Part shown: positions 15,918-22,669 of the stretch, in pieces | Layout of the letters: every line of letters begins with the position of its first letter | How positions within the stretch are numbered: position 1 is the stretch's first letter | Assembly: GCA_002345205.1 (NCBI GenBank) | Contig: DDVI01000148.1 | Coordinates: 1-22,669 of the forward strand | Direction: 5' to 3' | Length of the DNA: 22,669 bases | Source: Bdellovibrionaceae bacterium UBA2316 | GTDB lineage: Bacteria; Bdellovibrionota; Bdellovibrionia; Bdellovibrionales; Bdellovibrionaceae | Made by a program: the position numbers and the translations under genes | Notes under the pieces: generated by a model | What the model saw: the letters and a program-made list of their open reading frames with translations, nothing else | What the model was told of the DNA's origin: nothing | The model's database searches: none

Positions 15918-16779
15918 GATGAAATTCGCCATTCCCCCAGAATACTGTTTGATTATAAATGCCTTCAGCCAAGCCGAATCCCTGCGTGGTGCCGCTGCGC
16001 TATTGGGCATGGACCCACCCGCCCTGGTACGCAAGGTTCATAAAATCGCCGCAGAATTTGACTATCTTCAAAAAGTCGGCAATCGCTGGATGGTTACTGA
16101 AGCTGGTCGCCGTATAGCCCAGTGGACGGATGAAATGATTTTGAGCCAAGCCGAACTCTCGGAAGAAAAATCAGTCTTGCGCATATCTTCATTTTCTTGG
16201 CTAGCGGAAGAAATACTGATTCCTGAATTTCATAAATTACAAAAACTATTAAAACCAAATCAGCACTGTACGTTTAAAATGAATGCCTCTAATCAGGAGC
16301 AGGAACTTTTACAGAGTCGAACCGACTTGGTTGTCCAAGGTCATGCGCCCAACGATCCATCGATCGCGTATAAACGAATTTCGACACACAACTGGGTGGT
16401 CGTTGCCCCGTATAGCTGGAAGAAACGCTTTGTACAGCTCAATTCAAACGAAACGATAGAACGACTTCAGAACAAACCATTTATCCGCCATGCTCATATT
16501 AACCCCGAGCTCATCTTGGGATTTCAACCGACCATAAAGTCTTATGTTACTACCGATAGTGTGATTGGATTACGATCAGCCGTTTACCATGGCGAAGGCT
16601 GGAGCGCCCTGCCTGCGATGGCGGCGGCTCGCTATCTAAAAGAAGACAAATTGGTTAAGCTGAATATTCCGACCTTTCTTAAAGACGATGTGTCTGTTTG
16701 GTGGGTACGCGGCCGCAAAGACCTCACAGAAATCGCTAAATCAACGGCGAAATGGATAGCGCAGTTTAACGTCGACTAG
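15916..16779 (+). CDS. LysR-family transcriptional regulator
   Basis: 287 residues, near the usual 300. The N-terminal winged HTH (about 8-70) includes FSQAESLRGAAALLGMDPPALVRKVHKI; the usual conserved 'S.a...L..sq.avS..i..LE' pattern is recognisable but altered. The C-terminal part (about 90-280) follows the periplasmic-binding-protein-like effector fold (VLRISSFSWLAEEIL, RTDLVVQG, WVVVAPYSW, GEGWSALPAMAAARYL). It probably controls the divergent hydrolase gene, the classic arrangement, and itself through the overlapping palindrome. The effector cannot be inferred. No ribosome site lies before the ATG at 15916, so translation may start at the next ATG (15919) or be leaderless. Confidence 0.88.
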   Translation: MMKFAIPPEYCLIINAFSQAESLRGAAALLGMDPPALVRKVHKIAAEFDYLQKVGNRWMVTEAGRRIAQWTDEMILSQAELSEEKSVLRISSFSWLAEEILIPEFHKLQKLLKPNQHCTFKMNASNQEQELLQSRTDLVVQGHAPNDPSIAYKRISTHNWVVVAPYSWKKRFVQLNSNETIERLQNKPFIRHAHINPELILGFQPTIKSYVTTDSVIGLRSAVYHGEGWSALPAMAAARYLKEDKLVKLNIPTFLKDDVSVWWVRGRKDLTEIAKSTAKWIAQFNVD

Positions 16780-16844
16780 AACTATTTATAGTGACAGTGG
16801 TTTCAACAGCTGATTGAATTTTAGATATAGCCTTTGAGGTGATT

Positions 16845-17303
16845 GTGAAATTACTAGTACTGATATTTCTAACATTCGGGTTTTCAAATAGCGCTTTCTC
16901 TAAAGAAATTAAATGCGTAGATACGCAAGAAACATCGCAAATTAGGTCGATCACAAATTTTAGCTCGACGCTGCCCGTTCTGTGGAATGATATTGCTCTG
17001 CTAAATACCGACGGCACCGTTCGCAGCCGCAAACGAAACACTTATGTGTCTGCGGGTATTGCCTGCGGTGTATTGGTGGATTTCAAAACGGAGTGCACGA
17101 CCAAAGAAAAAGAAAACGCTCTTGGCTATCAATTTTCGTTCACCTGCCCACAGAAAAAAATCTCGGGCAGTTTCTATGTCGATGAAACAGGTTTTGGCCA
17201 ATTCCAATGTTCGACGCCAAATTTACCCCAAACAAACATGATAGCTTACGAATGCCACAGCGAAAAATCAGAATCACTGGGCTTGAATATCAAGGAGCCG
17301 TAG
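16845..17303 (+). CDS. Small secreted cysteine-containing protein, unknown function
   Basis: 152 residues from GTG 16845, preceded by GAGG at 5 bases; a GTG two codons earlier is also possible. The signal peptide is KLLVLIFLTFGFSNSAFS. The mature protein has six cysteines (in IKCVD, IACGV, TECTT, FTCPQ, FQCST, YECHS), consistent with disulphides in the periplasm or outside. The middle is beta-rich (ISGSFYVDETGFGQF). No family recognised. Its end overlaps the convergent DUF1456 gene by 14 bp. Confidence 0.75.
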   Translation: MKLLVLIFLTFGFSNSAFSKEIKCVDTQETSQIRSITNFSSTLPVLWNDIALLNTDGTVRSRKRNTYVSAGIACGVLVDFKTECTTKEKENALGYQFSFTCPQKKISGSFYVDETGFGQFQCSTPNLPQTNMIAYECHSEKSESLGLNIKEP

Positions 17304-17763
17304 CTCCTTGCACGCGTGTTTTCAGGCCGCGCAAAAAGTAGCGCAGAACCTGATCACCGCACTCACGGTAATTGGGATGATCTTTCTTGCGCATGAAAGC
17401 GCTTAATTCTGATCGCCCCATTTTCCAGTCGGCAGATTCCAAGATTTGATGAATATCGTCTTCTTTGAGCGTAAAAGCGACGCGCAATTTTTTTAAAATC
17501 ACGTTATTCGTAATTGGTAATTCGAATGGCATAGCAGGTTTTGATTCGTCCTTACCGCGTTTAAAGTAAATCAAACCATCTAGAAAATGCGCCATCGTTG
17601 TGTCATCACAGGGAGCGTATTTAGGATCTTCGTCGTTCAACAAAAATGATTTAATTTCGGCTACCGTTGTCTTGCCACCAGACAATGCAATAATCTCGGT
17701 TAGTTTCAGGTCGTTTACGTTCAGAATATATCGCATGCTGCGAAGGACATCATTATTGATCAT
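17290..17763 (-). CDS. DUF1456 (YehS-type) protein
   Basis: 157 residues, the normal length. It contains two copies of the DUF1456 unit (PF07308). Copy one is about 1-65 (NDVLRSMRYILNVNDLKLTEII, AHFLDGLIYFKRGKDES); copy two is about 85-150 (NNVILKKLRVAFTLKEDDIHQIL, NYRECGDQVLRYFLRGL). The family is widespread in Proteobacteria, cytoplasmic, and of unknown function. The ATG at 17763 is clear. It is convergent with the upstream secreted-protein gene, with a hairpin over the shared 3' ends, and is followed on the same strand by nothing that it could form an operon with. Confidence 0.93.
   Translation of the reverse strand: MINNDVLRSMRYILNVNDLKLTEIIALSGGKTTVAEIKSFLLNDEDPKYAPCDDTTMAHFLDGLIYFKRGKDESKPAMPFELPITNNVILKKLRVAFTLKEDDIHQILESADWKMGRSELSAFMRKKDHPNYRECGDQVLRYFLRGLKTRVQGATAP
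17291..17310. terminator. Hairpin over convergent stop codons
   Basis: CAAGGAGC (17291-17298) and GCTCCTTG (17303-17310) pair perfectly around CGTA. It lies in the overlap of two convergent genes; the plus strand continues with CACGCGTG and TTTTC. It may act in both directions, though without a strong T-run. Confidence 0.35.
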
Positions 17764-17775
17764 GTCCGCACCTTA

Positions 17776-18576
17776 TCAGAAATATACGGTATAGCGAAGA
17801 TAGAAATACGATGACTCAGGATTAACCACGCGAACGCCGACTTCGCCCGAGTTTTCGTCATAAAACGGCATTCGATTCGCATGACCAAAACCAACTTGAT
17901 GGGACTTAGCAAACATGTATCCTATATCCTGCACGCTTAGAAACATCTCTGTGGATTCATCAGAAACGTATTTAAAGTACTGATAAAAGCGCCCCAACAG
18001 GAAAACCGACCAGTTACCCTGATCATAGCCACCTAAAACATTGTAAATCATGTAATAATTATTATTAGAATAGCCACGAATATTATATTCGGCCTTTTGA
18101 AAGCCTTTAGATATCGCCACCGACCCCGACAAATTATAGTTAGAGGCCTTCAGATATTCGGTATCTAAAATCAAACCAATCCCCGCACCCAACGTTCCAT
18201 ACTGCTCTTGAATCTCGCGCGCCGATTTTGATAGCGCCAAAGTGGAAACCAAAAAATAACGAACCTTAAAAGCCGGCGCAAAATTCTTTGGAAATGTCGT
18301 TACGTTAAATGTCGGATCATCAAAATCACTTTCACTTTTATTGACAAGATTGTAGGCGTAATAAAAGTAGCTCGTAATTTTGAAATGAGTGAAAACATAT
18401 TCAGAATTGAATTCTAAATCAAAGCTTTCATCCCCTGGATCATTACCTTCGGGCTTTTGAAAATAGCGTCCAAGAGTCAAATCATGAGAGTGCTCAAATG
18501 TGGGTGTTTTCTCCCGCTTTTTCGGGGCCGCACTGACCAGTCCTGAAAATAGAATTAGGAGTATCAAAAGTCTCAA
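17776..18576 (-). CDS. Outer-membrane beta-barrel protein
   Basis: 266 residues from TTG 18576, with AGGTGG just upstream. The signal peptide is LLILLILFSGLVSA, cleaved near residue 16. The mature part is rich in alternating aromatic and polar strands (EYVFTHFKITSYFYYAYNL, YNIRGYSNNNYYMIYNVLGG) and ends SSYFYLRYTVYF. A C-terminal strand ending in phenylalanine is the recognition signal for BAM insertion. About 12 strands fit the length. No specific transport role is visible. The 178-bp divergent region to the next gene probably holds its promoter. Confidence 0.82.
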   Translation of the reverse strand: MRLLILLILFSGLVSAAPKKREKTPTFEHSHDLTLGRYFQKPEGNDPGDESFDLEFNSEYVFTHFKITSYFYYAYNLVNKSESDFDDPTFNVTTFPKNFAPAFKVRYFLVSTLALSKSAREIQEQYGTLGAGIGLILDTEYLKASNYNLSGSVAISKGFQKAEYNIRGYSNNNYYMIYNVLGGYDQGNWSVFLLGRFYQYFKYVSDESTEMFLSVQDIGYMFAKSHQVGFGHANRMPFYDENSGEVGVRVVNPESSYFYLRYTVYF

Positions 18577-18687
18577 TAACCACCTATCTGTATATATGAA
18601 AATCGTAAAACACCCCTTAGCAGATGTCCATAGGGTCTAGAAGCTTTTTGGCGAGCGAAATTCGTTACTTTGATTAAATCTCTACAG

Positions 18688-18716
18688 TGGAAACCATACA
18701 GAGTTTTCCGTATAGT
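18688..18716 (+). promoter_or_regulatory. Promoter for the small secreted protein at 18755
   Basis: TGGAAA (18688-18693), 17 bases, then TATAGT (18711-18716). The start codon follows 38 bases later with AAAGGAG before it. Confidence 0.45.
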
Positions 18717-18754
18717 ACTCTTTTACAGCGACTTAGGTACGCTAAAGGAGCCAA

Positions 18755-19228
18755 ATGAAAACGTTAATTTATCTTTCGATCTTCATCAGCTTTATCGCGT
18801 CGGCCAACAATGCTTTGCACGCGACCTTCATCACACATGCAAAGCAACCAAACCTGAGCGCAGTCAAAATCAACTGGTCAAATCCAGCAAACAAAAAAGC
18901 CTCAATGTACAGGTCCACGTTTGAAGCTGAATTAGCCATGGCTAAAAACGGTCAAAAACATCTCCTAGGCCAACGCTATGTCATGATCAACCCGGGCTGT
19001 GGATCTGAATGCCAAGTCATCGGATACTTTGATGTGATAACGGGAAATGCGTATATTTCTGAAGTCTCAAGCCTATATGAAATCGCTTACCGAGCGAACA
19101 GCACACTCCTTGTTGTGAATCCCCCAGAATCCATCGAAGCCGTCTTCGGAAACGAAGGACATCCTTCTTATGTGAAGACAGAGTATTATCAAATCAAGAC
19201 TGATGGAACGATGGTACCGGTACAATAA
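18755..19228 (+). CDS. Small secreted protein, unknown function
   Basis: 157 residues; AAAGGAG lies 4 bases before the ATG. The signal peptide is TLIYLSIFISFIASA. The mature region contains NPGCGSECQVIGYFDVITGNAY, two close cysteines before a D-x-x-TG turn. I have seen this layout in small secreted proteins of unknown function, where the cysteines probably form a disulphide. No enzyme motif. A monocistronic unit with its own promoter, followed by the large inverted repeat at 19239-19362, which may end its transcript. Confidence 0.78.
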   Translation: MKTLIYLSIFISFIASANNALHATFITHAKQPNLSAVKINWSNPANKKASMYRSTFEAELAMAKNGQKHLLGQRYVMINPGCGSECQVIGYFDVITGNAYISEVSSLYEIAYRANSTLLVVNPPESIEAVFGNEGHPSYVKTEYYQIKTDGTMVPVQ

Positions 19229-19238
19229 ATAAATCGGT

Positions 19239-19362
19239 CTTCCGTTTGGAAGCGGCTCTTTTAAAGACATGAAAAAACGAGTTCCGCAGCCGGCGCGAAG
19301 CGCACGGAGAGGACTGTCCGAGCTTTTTTTATGTCTTTAAAAGAGCCGCTCCCAAACGGAAG
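19239..19362. repeat. Long inverted repeat with 39-bp arms and a GC-rich 46-base centre
   Basis: The arms 19239-19277 and 19324-19362 pair at 37 of 39 positions, with one G-T and one A-C exception, and begin CTTCCGTTTGG. The 46-base centre is GC-rich and can fold further (GCGC-GAA-GCGC and GGAC-T-GTCC). Poly-A and poly-T runs flank the centre at 19272-19277 and 19324-19330, so the centre could act as a bidirectional terminator. The whole could be a non-autonomous mobile repeat; no clear target duplication was seen. Confidence 0.75.
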
Positions 19363-19448
19363 TCCCTCTCGCACAAGGAACTTAAAGCAAAAGAAGACGG
19401 ACAAACAAATCCAAAAAACCGGGGGATTTCCCCAAGTCTACGGAGGGC

Positions 19449-19479
19449 AAAAAAAAAGCGGTGATTTCTCACCGCTTTT
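19449..19479 (-). terminator. Rho-independent terminator of the EEP nuclease gene
   Basis: The stem AGCGGTGA (19457-19464) / TCACCGCT (19469-19476) has a 4-base loop. On the minus strand it is followed by at least eight T residues. It begins 12 bases after the nuclease stop codon. The plus strand has a shorter TTT, so weak activity there is possible. Confidence 0.9.
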
Positions 19480-19490
19480 CATCGTCTTCA

Positions 19491-20645
19491 TTATTGAAGC
19501 TTGATGTCTAATAAAATAGGAAAATGATCACTATATCCCGATTGTGCCGGCACATCCGTAAAGTGGTTATAACGGAATGGAACATCTTTGATCACTTTGC
19601 CCGCATACGGGCCCGATTTATACGTGTACGATGTTGTTAACCCCGGGTGCGAAAATATTCTGTAGCTTGACCAATCGATGATCAACGAACTTCGCGTAAC
19701 CATTGATGGGGATACAAAGAAACGATCTAATAAATTCCAAGCCATCGCCGGTTGTGAACGGTTTCCCGAGAAAAAATATGTCCCCGCTGGAACAAGTGCT
19801 AAGTTAATTCCCGATTTAGGAGCGTTCTGTCTGAAAACAGAATCTAAATCATAAACGCCAGCGGCTTGCGAGAAGGCTTGCAGAGGATTTGGAATGTCTT
19901 TATCGGTTGTATTGAAATCACCCATTGCGATAACATGGGCACCCGTTTGCATTTTCGCTTTTACGATCGGAGCTAGAGTTTGTGCGGCTACTAAACGTGA
20001 TTGCACTGGATTGTTTTGTGATGGCCAGTGGTTCACATAGATCGTTAGATCTTGCCACGCTCCGCCTGACATTACTTTAAAGTTAACTTCCAAGATGTCG
20101 CGTGTTGGTTTGCCTAATTTAGATGGGTCTAAACGGATCGCATTGGCTTTCACAAATTTTAAAGTGGCCGATTCGTTGTACATCAAAGCTACGTCGATAC
20201 CGCGTTCATCGGGTCCGTTAGCAGTCACTTGGCCTTTGAAACCTAATGCGGCTGCTAATTGTTTAACTGCGTTTTCATTTTCGACTTCAACCAATCCCAT
20301 GATTTGTGGGAAACCACCTGGGATCGCGGCGAACACGTTGCGGATTTGAGACAACTTAATCGCTAAGCGCGCATTCGTCCAATCTTCGGATAAGCAACGT
20401 TTTTGATCTGGTTCTGTTTTACAATATTTAATTTTCTCTGGATGATTTTTAGGAAGAAATTCATAATCGTTTTTACCTTGGTCATGAACAGTGTCGAAAA
20501 GATTTTCAACATTGTAACTCATCACGCGGATGGTTCTTTGCACTTCATTTGCTGGAATTGTTTTTGGTGACAGGTAAGCGGCCAAACTAACAGAGCCCAT
20601 TCCCATCGCGAACACGATTAACGTTTTAACTACATTAGAGATCAT
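19491..20645 (-). CDS. Secreted endonuclease/exonuclease/phosphatase (EEP) family protein
   Basis: 384 residues; the ATG at 20645 follows AGGGGG. The signal peptide is VKTLIVFAMGMGSVSLAA. EEP motifs are in order: SYNVENLFD (43-51, N45), GLVEVEN (117-123, metal ligand E120), RGIDVALMY (D151), VNHWPSQ (H206), MGDFNT (D243, N245) and SGYSDHFPI (D373, H374). All catalytic residues of the DNase I-like metal-dependent fold are present. The substrate could be extracellular DNA or RNA or a phosphoester; in a predator or scavenger a secreted nuclease fits prey nucleic acid use, but that is inference. It has its own promoter and terminator, a single-gene unit. Confidence 0.92.
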   Translation of the reverse strand: MISNVVKTLIVFAMGMGSVSLAAYLSPKTIPANEVQRTIRVMSYNVENLFDTVHDQGKNDYEFLPKNHPEKIKYCKTEPDQKRCLSEDWTNARLAIKLSQIRNVFAAIPGGFPQIMGLVEVENENAVKQLAAALGFKGQVTANGPDERGIDVALMYNESATLKFVKANAIRLDPSKLGKPTRDILEVNFKVMSGGAWQDLTIYVNHWPSQNNPVQSRLVAAQTLAPIVKAKMQTGAHVIAMGDFNTTDKDIPNPLQAFSQAAGVYDLDSVFRQNAPKSGINLALVPAGTYFFSGNRSQPAMAWNLLDRFFVSPSMVTRSSLIIDWSSYRIFSHPGLTTSYTYKSGPYAGKVIKDVPFRYNHFTDVPAQSGYSDHFPILLDIKLQ

Positions 20646-20677
20646 TAGGTCCCCCTCATAAAAATCCGGTTAAGAGT

Positions 20678-20706
20678 GTTGTAGACAGGTGAAATATAAA
20701 CGTCAA
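20678..20706 (-). promoter_or_regulatory. Promoter of the EEP nuclease gene
   Basis: On the minus strand TTGACG (20706-20701), 17 bases, then TACAAC (20683-20678). The ATG follows 32 bases downstream. Confidence 0.6.
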
Positions 20707-20814
20707 TCGCAATATTTGATCCTGTATTTTCCGCCATAATATGTAGCAATTTACAGGGTTTCTTTAAGATCGTAGCCAGTTAAAGCCAAAGCCTGTTTTT
20801 GCCGATAGATAGCT

Positions 20815-21186
20815 ATGCTAAAGGCCATTCGCCACCTAGGCGGGATACTGAGTTTAATGTTGTTTTTACTGTCGTGTTCAACCACGCCAAAAGGTACTTT
20901 TTTCCAAGAAGGCCATGCCTCATGGTATGGCAAAAAGTTCCATGGTCGCAGCACAGCCAGCGGCGAGACGTATAATATGTTTGAATTCACTGCCGCCCAT
21001 AAGACCTTGCCATTTGGAACTCGCGTTCTAGTTCATAGCAAACGCAGCGGGAAAACTGTTGAAGTGCGCATTAATGATCGCGGACCATTTATTTCCGGGC
21101 GCGTGATCGACTTGTCCTATGCCGCAGCCAAGGAGCTAGATATCATCACGATCGGCCGAGACGAAGTCGAACTGCGCGTTCGTTAA
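20815..21186 (+). CDS. RlpA-like septal lipoprotein (double-psi beta-barrel)
   Basis: 123 residues. A lipoprotein signal ends at the lipobox LLSC with C21. The DPBB domain follows: GHASWYGKKFHGRSTASGE, TAAHKTLPFGTRVLV, VRINDRGPF and IDLSYAAAKELDI, all typical of RlpA. Family members are outer-membrane-linked lytic transglycosylases acting on denuded glycan; the aspartate in NDRGPF is the usual catalytic residue. There is no SPOR domain, so septal targeting through that route is not expected, and the protein is much shorter than E. coli RlpA. It lies convergent to the GH3 gene with 11 bases between stops. The ribosome site is weak. Confidence 0.92.
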   Translation: MLKAIRHLGGILSLMLFLLSCSTTPKGTFFQEGHASWYGKKFHGRSTASGETYNMFEFTAAHKTLPFGTRVLVHSKRSGKTVEVRINDRGPFISGRVIDLSYAAAKELDIITIGRDEVELRVR

Positions 21187-21197
21187 CGTTTAGCCAA

Positions 21198-22601
21198 TTA
21201 GTTTCCTAATGCCGTTAAAATTTCTAAATAACGCTGCTGATCTTTGAGTGTCGTTTCTACCGGAGTCAGTGCCTCAATAAATTCGTGCGGGTGTTTTAAT
21301 GAGCCGCGAACGTACTCATGAGTTTGAATGGCGCGATCTAGGCGAACATCAAATTCAGCTTCAATTTCCGCTAGGCCCATTCCCATTCGCTCTTCGAGTT
21401 TTAGTTTTTCTTCAGCAGATAATTTTTTATCAAAAACCCGGCGAAAATAACTGACTGATTCTTTAAAACGATTTCCTGGAATCATTAACAAGTCCATCCC
21501 TGAAAGAAAAGCTTTCATATAAACCGGCATCAAATCACCACTGGCCAGATGACCATAATCACCCATCCACATAGCATCACTGACTACAAGTCCATTGAAC
21601 TGCATTTTGTTTTTCAGTAAGCCCGTTGCCACAGCATAGGATTCCGTCGTTAAATGATTTGGATCATAGCCCATAAATTTCGCATGAGTAGTCATGATAC
21701 TGAGCTGACCTTCTTGGCCTAAGCGTTTCGATGATTTAATTAAGTCGTCAAACGGTCTTAGATGCAGCCATAATTTCGCCGGATCCATCACATCAGACGT
21801 CACCACGCCATCATGAGTATCCCCGCGGGTAAGTCCAATGCCGGGAAAGTGCTTAGTTACAAAAACGATGTCTTCTTGCTCGACAAACTGTTTGTTGATC
21901 TCAACCACGCAGCGAGAAACGGTCGCGGCATCTTTAGAAATTCCGCGAATCGATGTCAGAGCTTGGGTGGCTAAATCACTAACGACCGAAAGCGGATAAT
22001 TTAACCCTACGACTTTTAGTTCTTTGGCGATTAATTTTCCATGAAGCTGACATAATTCAAGACCAAACTTTTTAACCGACTCACCTAACCAGCGTGGATG
22101 AGCCAATCGAGTAAAACCTTTTGAGAAACGTTGAACTCCTGGAATGAACGAATGAAATGGAGTTTTGTTATTAGCGCCGCCTTCATAATCCGTAGAGAAT
22201 AATAAGGGATTAAGACCTAATTTTTTAGCTTGGACTGAATACGCCTGAATGGAGGCCTTGAGTGCTTCGGAGTCAGCACCACCACCATTCCAAAACAAAA
22301 CCCCACCAGGAGGATTCACTTTGATGGCGTTTAACATAGAACTATTTGCACCGACCGTGAATTGTTCGACCAAGAAGAACTGGCTCAACCATTGGCGTTT
22401 TGTATTTTTGGCCGCCCCGAAGTTTTCCTCAGGTGCGATATAGAAATCGTGCTGAGTTTCATTTTCTTGGTCAATGACTACCAACAAAAATGAACCCGTC
22501 GACTTCTGGGTAGCAAGCCCACCAACAGTTAAAGAGATCGAAGGTGTCTTAACGAAAATTATCAACAAATTAACAAAATACCTGGAGCGGCAAAAAATCA
22601 T
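21198..22601 (-). CDS. Glycoside hydrolase family 3 protein, NagZ-like, divergent
   Basis: About 467 residues from the only in-frame ATG (22601). GH3 features (numbered from that ATG, minus five from the longest frame): STDYEGG (136-142), KHFPG (250-254), a DTH catalytic dyad motif (D261, H263) and VVSDAMWMGD with the nucleophile D342. NagZ-type enzymes cleave beta-N-acetylglucosamine from muropeptides in cell-wall recycling; that role is likely but sequence divergence leaves other hexosaminides open. The N-terminal 80 residues before the barrel are not recognised. The true start is unclear: no ribosome site precedes the ATG, and a gene starting at 22600 on the other strand would overlap it, so a TTG further in (for example near 22490) is possible. 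Confidence 0.82.
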   Translation of the reverse strand: MIFCRSRYFVNLLIIFVKTPSISLTVGGLATQKSTGSFLLVVIDQENETQHDFYIAPEENFGAAKNTKRQWLSQFFLVEQFTVGANSSMLNAIKVNPPGGVLFWNGGGADSEALKASIQAYSVQAKKLGLNPLLFSTDYEGGANNKTPFHSFIPGVQRFSKGFTRLAHPRWLGESVKKFGLELCQLHGKLIAKELKVVGLNYPLSVVSDLATQALTSIRGISKDAATVSRCVVEINKQFVEQEDIVFVTKHFPGIGLTRGDTHDGVVTSDVMDPAKLWLHLRPFDDLIKSSKRLGQEGQLSIMTTHAKFMGYDPNHLTTESYAVATGLLKNKMQFNGLVVSDAMWMGDYGHLASGDLMPVYMKAFLSGMDLLMIPGNRFKESVSYFRRVFDKKLSAEEKLKLEERMGMGLAEIEAEFDVRLDRAIQTHEYVRGSLKHPHEFIEALTPVETTLKDQQRYLEILTALGN

Positions 22602-22654
22602 GATTCGCGACGACAATGATGGCGGCTTCCAAATCCCGATTCCAGATGAAGATA
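22600..22654 (+). CDS. 5' fragment of a divergent gene, cut by the contig end
   Basis: An ATG at 22600 with GGAG 12 bases upstream opens 18 codons (MIRDDNDGGFQIPIPDED) that remain open until the adapter begins. Acidic, protein-like, no family recognisable from so little. Translation past 22654 would be adapter. Confidence 0.4.
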
Positions 22655-22669
22655 AGATCGGAAGAGCAC
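22655..22669 (+). other. Illumina TruSeq adapter remnant
   Basis: The last 15 bases are AGATCGGAAGAGCAC, identical to the start of the TruSeq read-1 adapter. A chance exact match at the very end is extremely unlikely. This is not biological sequence. Confidence 0.97.

Noticed and set aside
1..22669. CRISPR array, tRNA or rRNA genes, insertion sequence or integrase
   Set aside because: No regularly spaced repeats, cloverleaf, rRNA-like stretch or transposase/integrase protein was seen.

Overview
The window looks like a chromosomal contig end from a Bdellovibrio-like predatory or free-living Gram-negative bacterium (Bdellovibrionota is my best guess). The grounds are many small secreted or outer-membrane proteins, frequent TTG/GTG starts, moderate GC, an RlpA-like lipoprotein, a NagZ-like glycosidase, a secreted EEP-family nuclease and DUF1456. 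This is inference from gene style; there is no rRNA or other marker gene. The last 15 bases (22655-22669) are the Illumina TruSeq adapter start, so the sequence truly ends at 22654.

Region 1 (1-8324, minus strand) is a defence cassette transcribed right to left: hsdR, fic, hsdM, hsdS, a HEPN-motif protein and a small protein resembling the N-terminus of abortive-infection (Abi_C-type) proteins. From hsdM onward the genes are joined by 4-bp ATGA/GTGA overlaps. A 14-bp element (ATTACCCCATTTAT) lies upstream of hsdR and again, as an inverted pair, over a good promoter in front of fic. This suggests the restriction gene and the fic/modification/effector genes share one regulator.

Region 2 (8325-10796, plus strand) is a divergent four-gene operon joined by ATGA overlaps: a DUF3102-like protein, a JAMM/JAB metalloprotease-fold gene interrupted by one in-frame TGA, an Xre-type regulator and an exported protein. 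It may be a second accessory or defence module. It is followed by about 670 bp without a convincing gene.

Region 3 (11463-15094) holds a broken FG-GAP/ASPIC-UnbV secreted protein, three consecutive perfect hairpins, a CLC-F type fluoride/proton antiporter and a frameshifted DKNYY-family gene.

Region 4 (15139-22654) is more core-like: a secreted alpha/beta hydrolase divergent from a LysR regulator, small exported proteins, DUF1456, an outer-membrane beta-barrel, a 39-bp-arm inverted repeat, a secreted EEP nuclease, an RlpA-like lipoprotein, a NagZ-like GH3 enzyme, and the first 18 codons of a further gene cut off by the adapter.

Four reading frames appear interrupted (18/19, 9413, about 12400, about 14928). 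They could be real decay or consensus errors, and should be checked against reads before anyone calls them pseudogenes.
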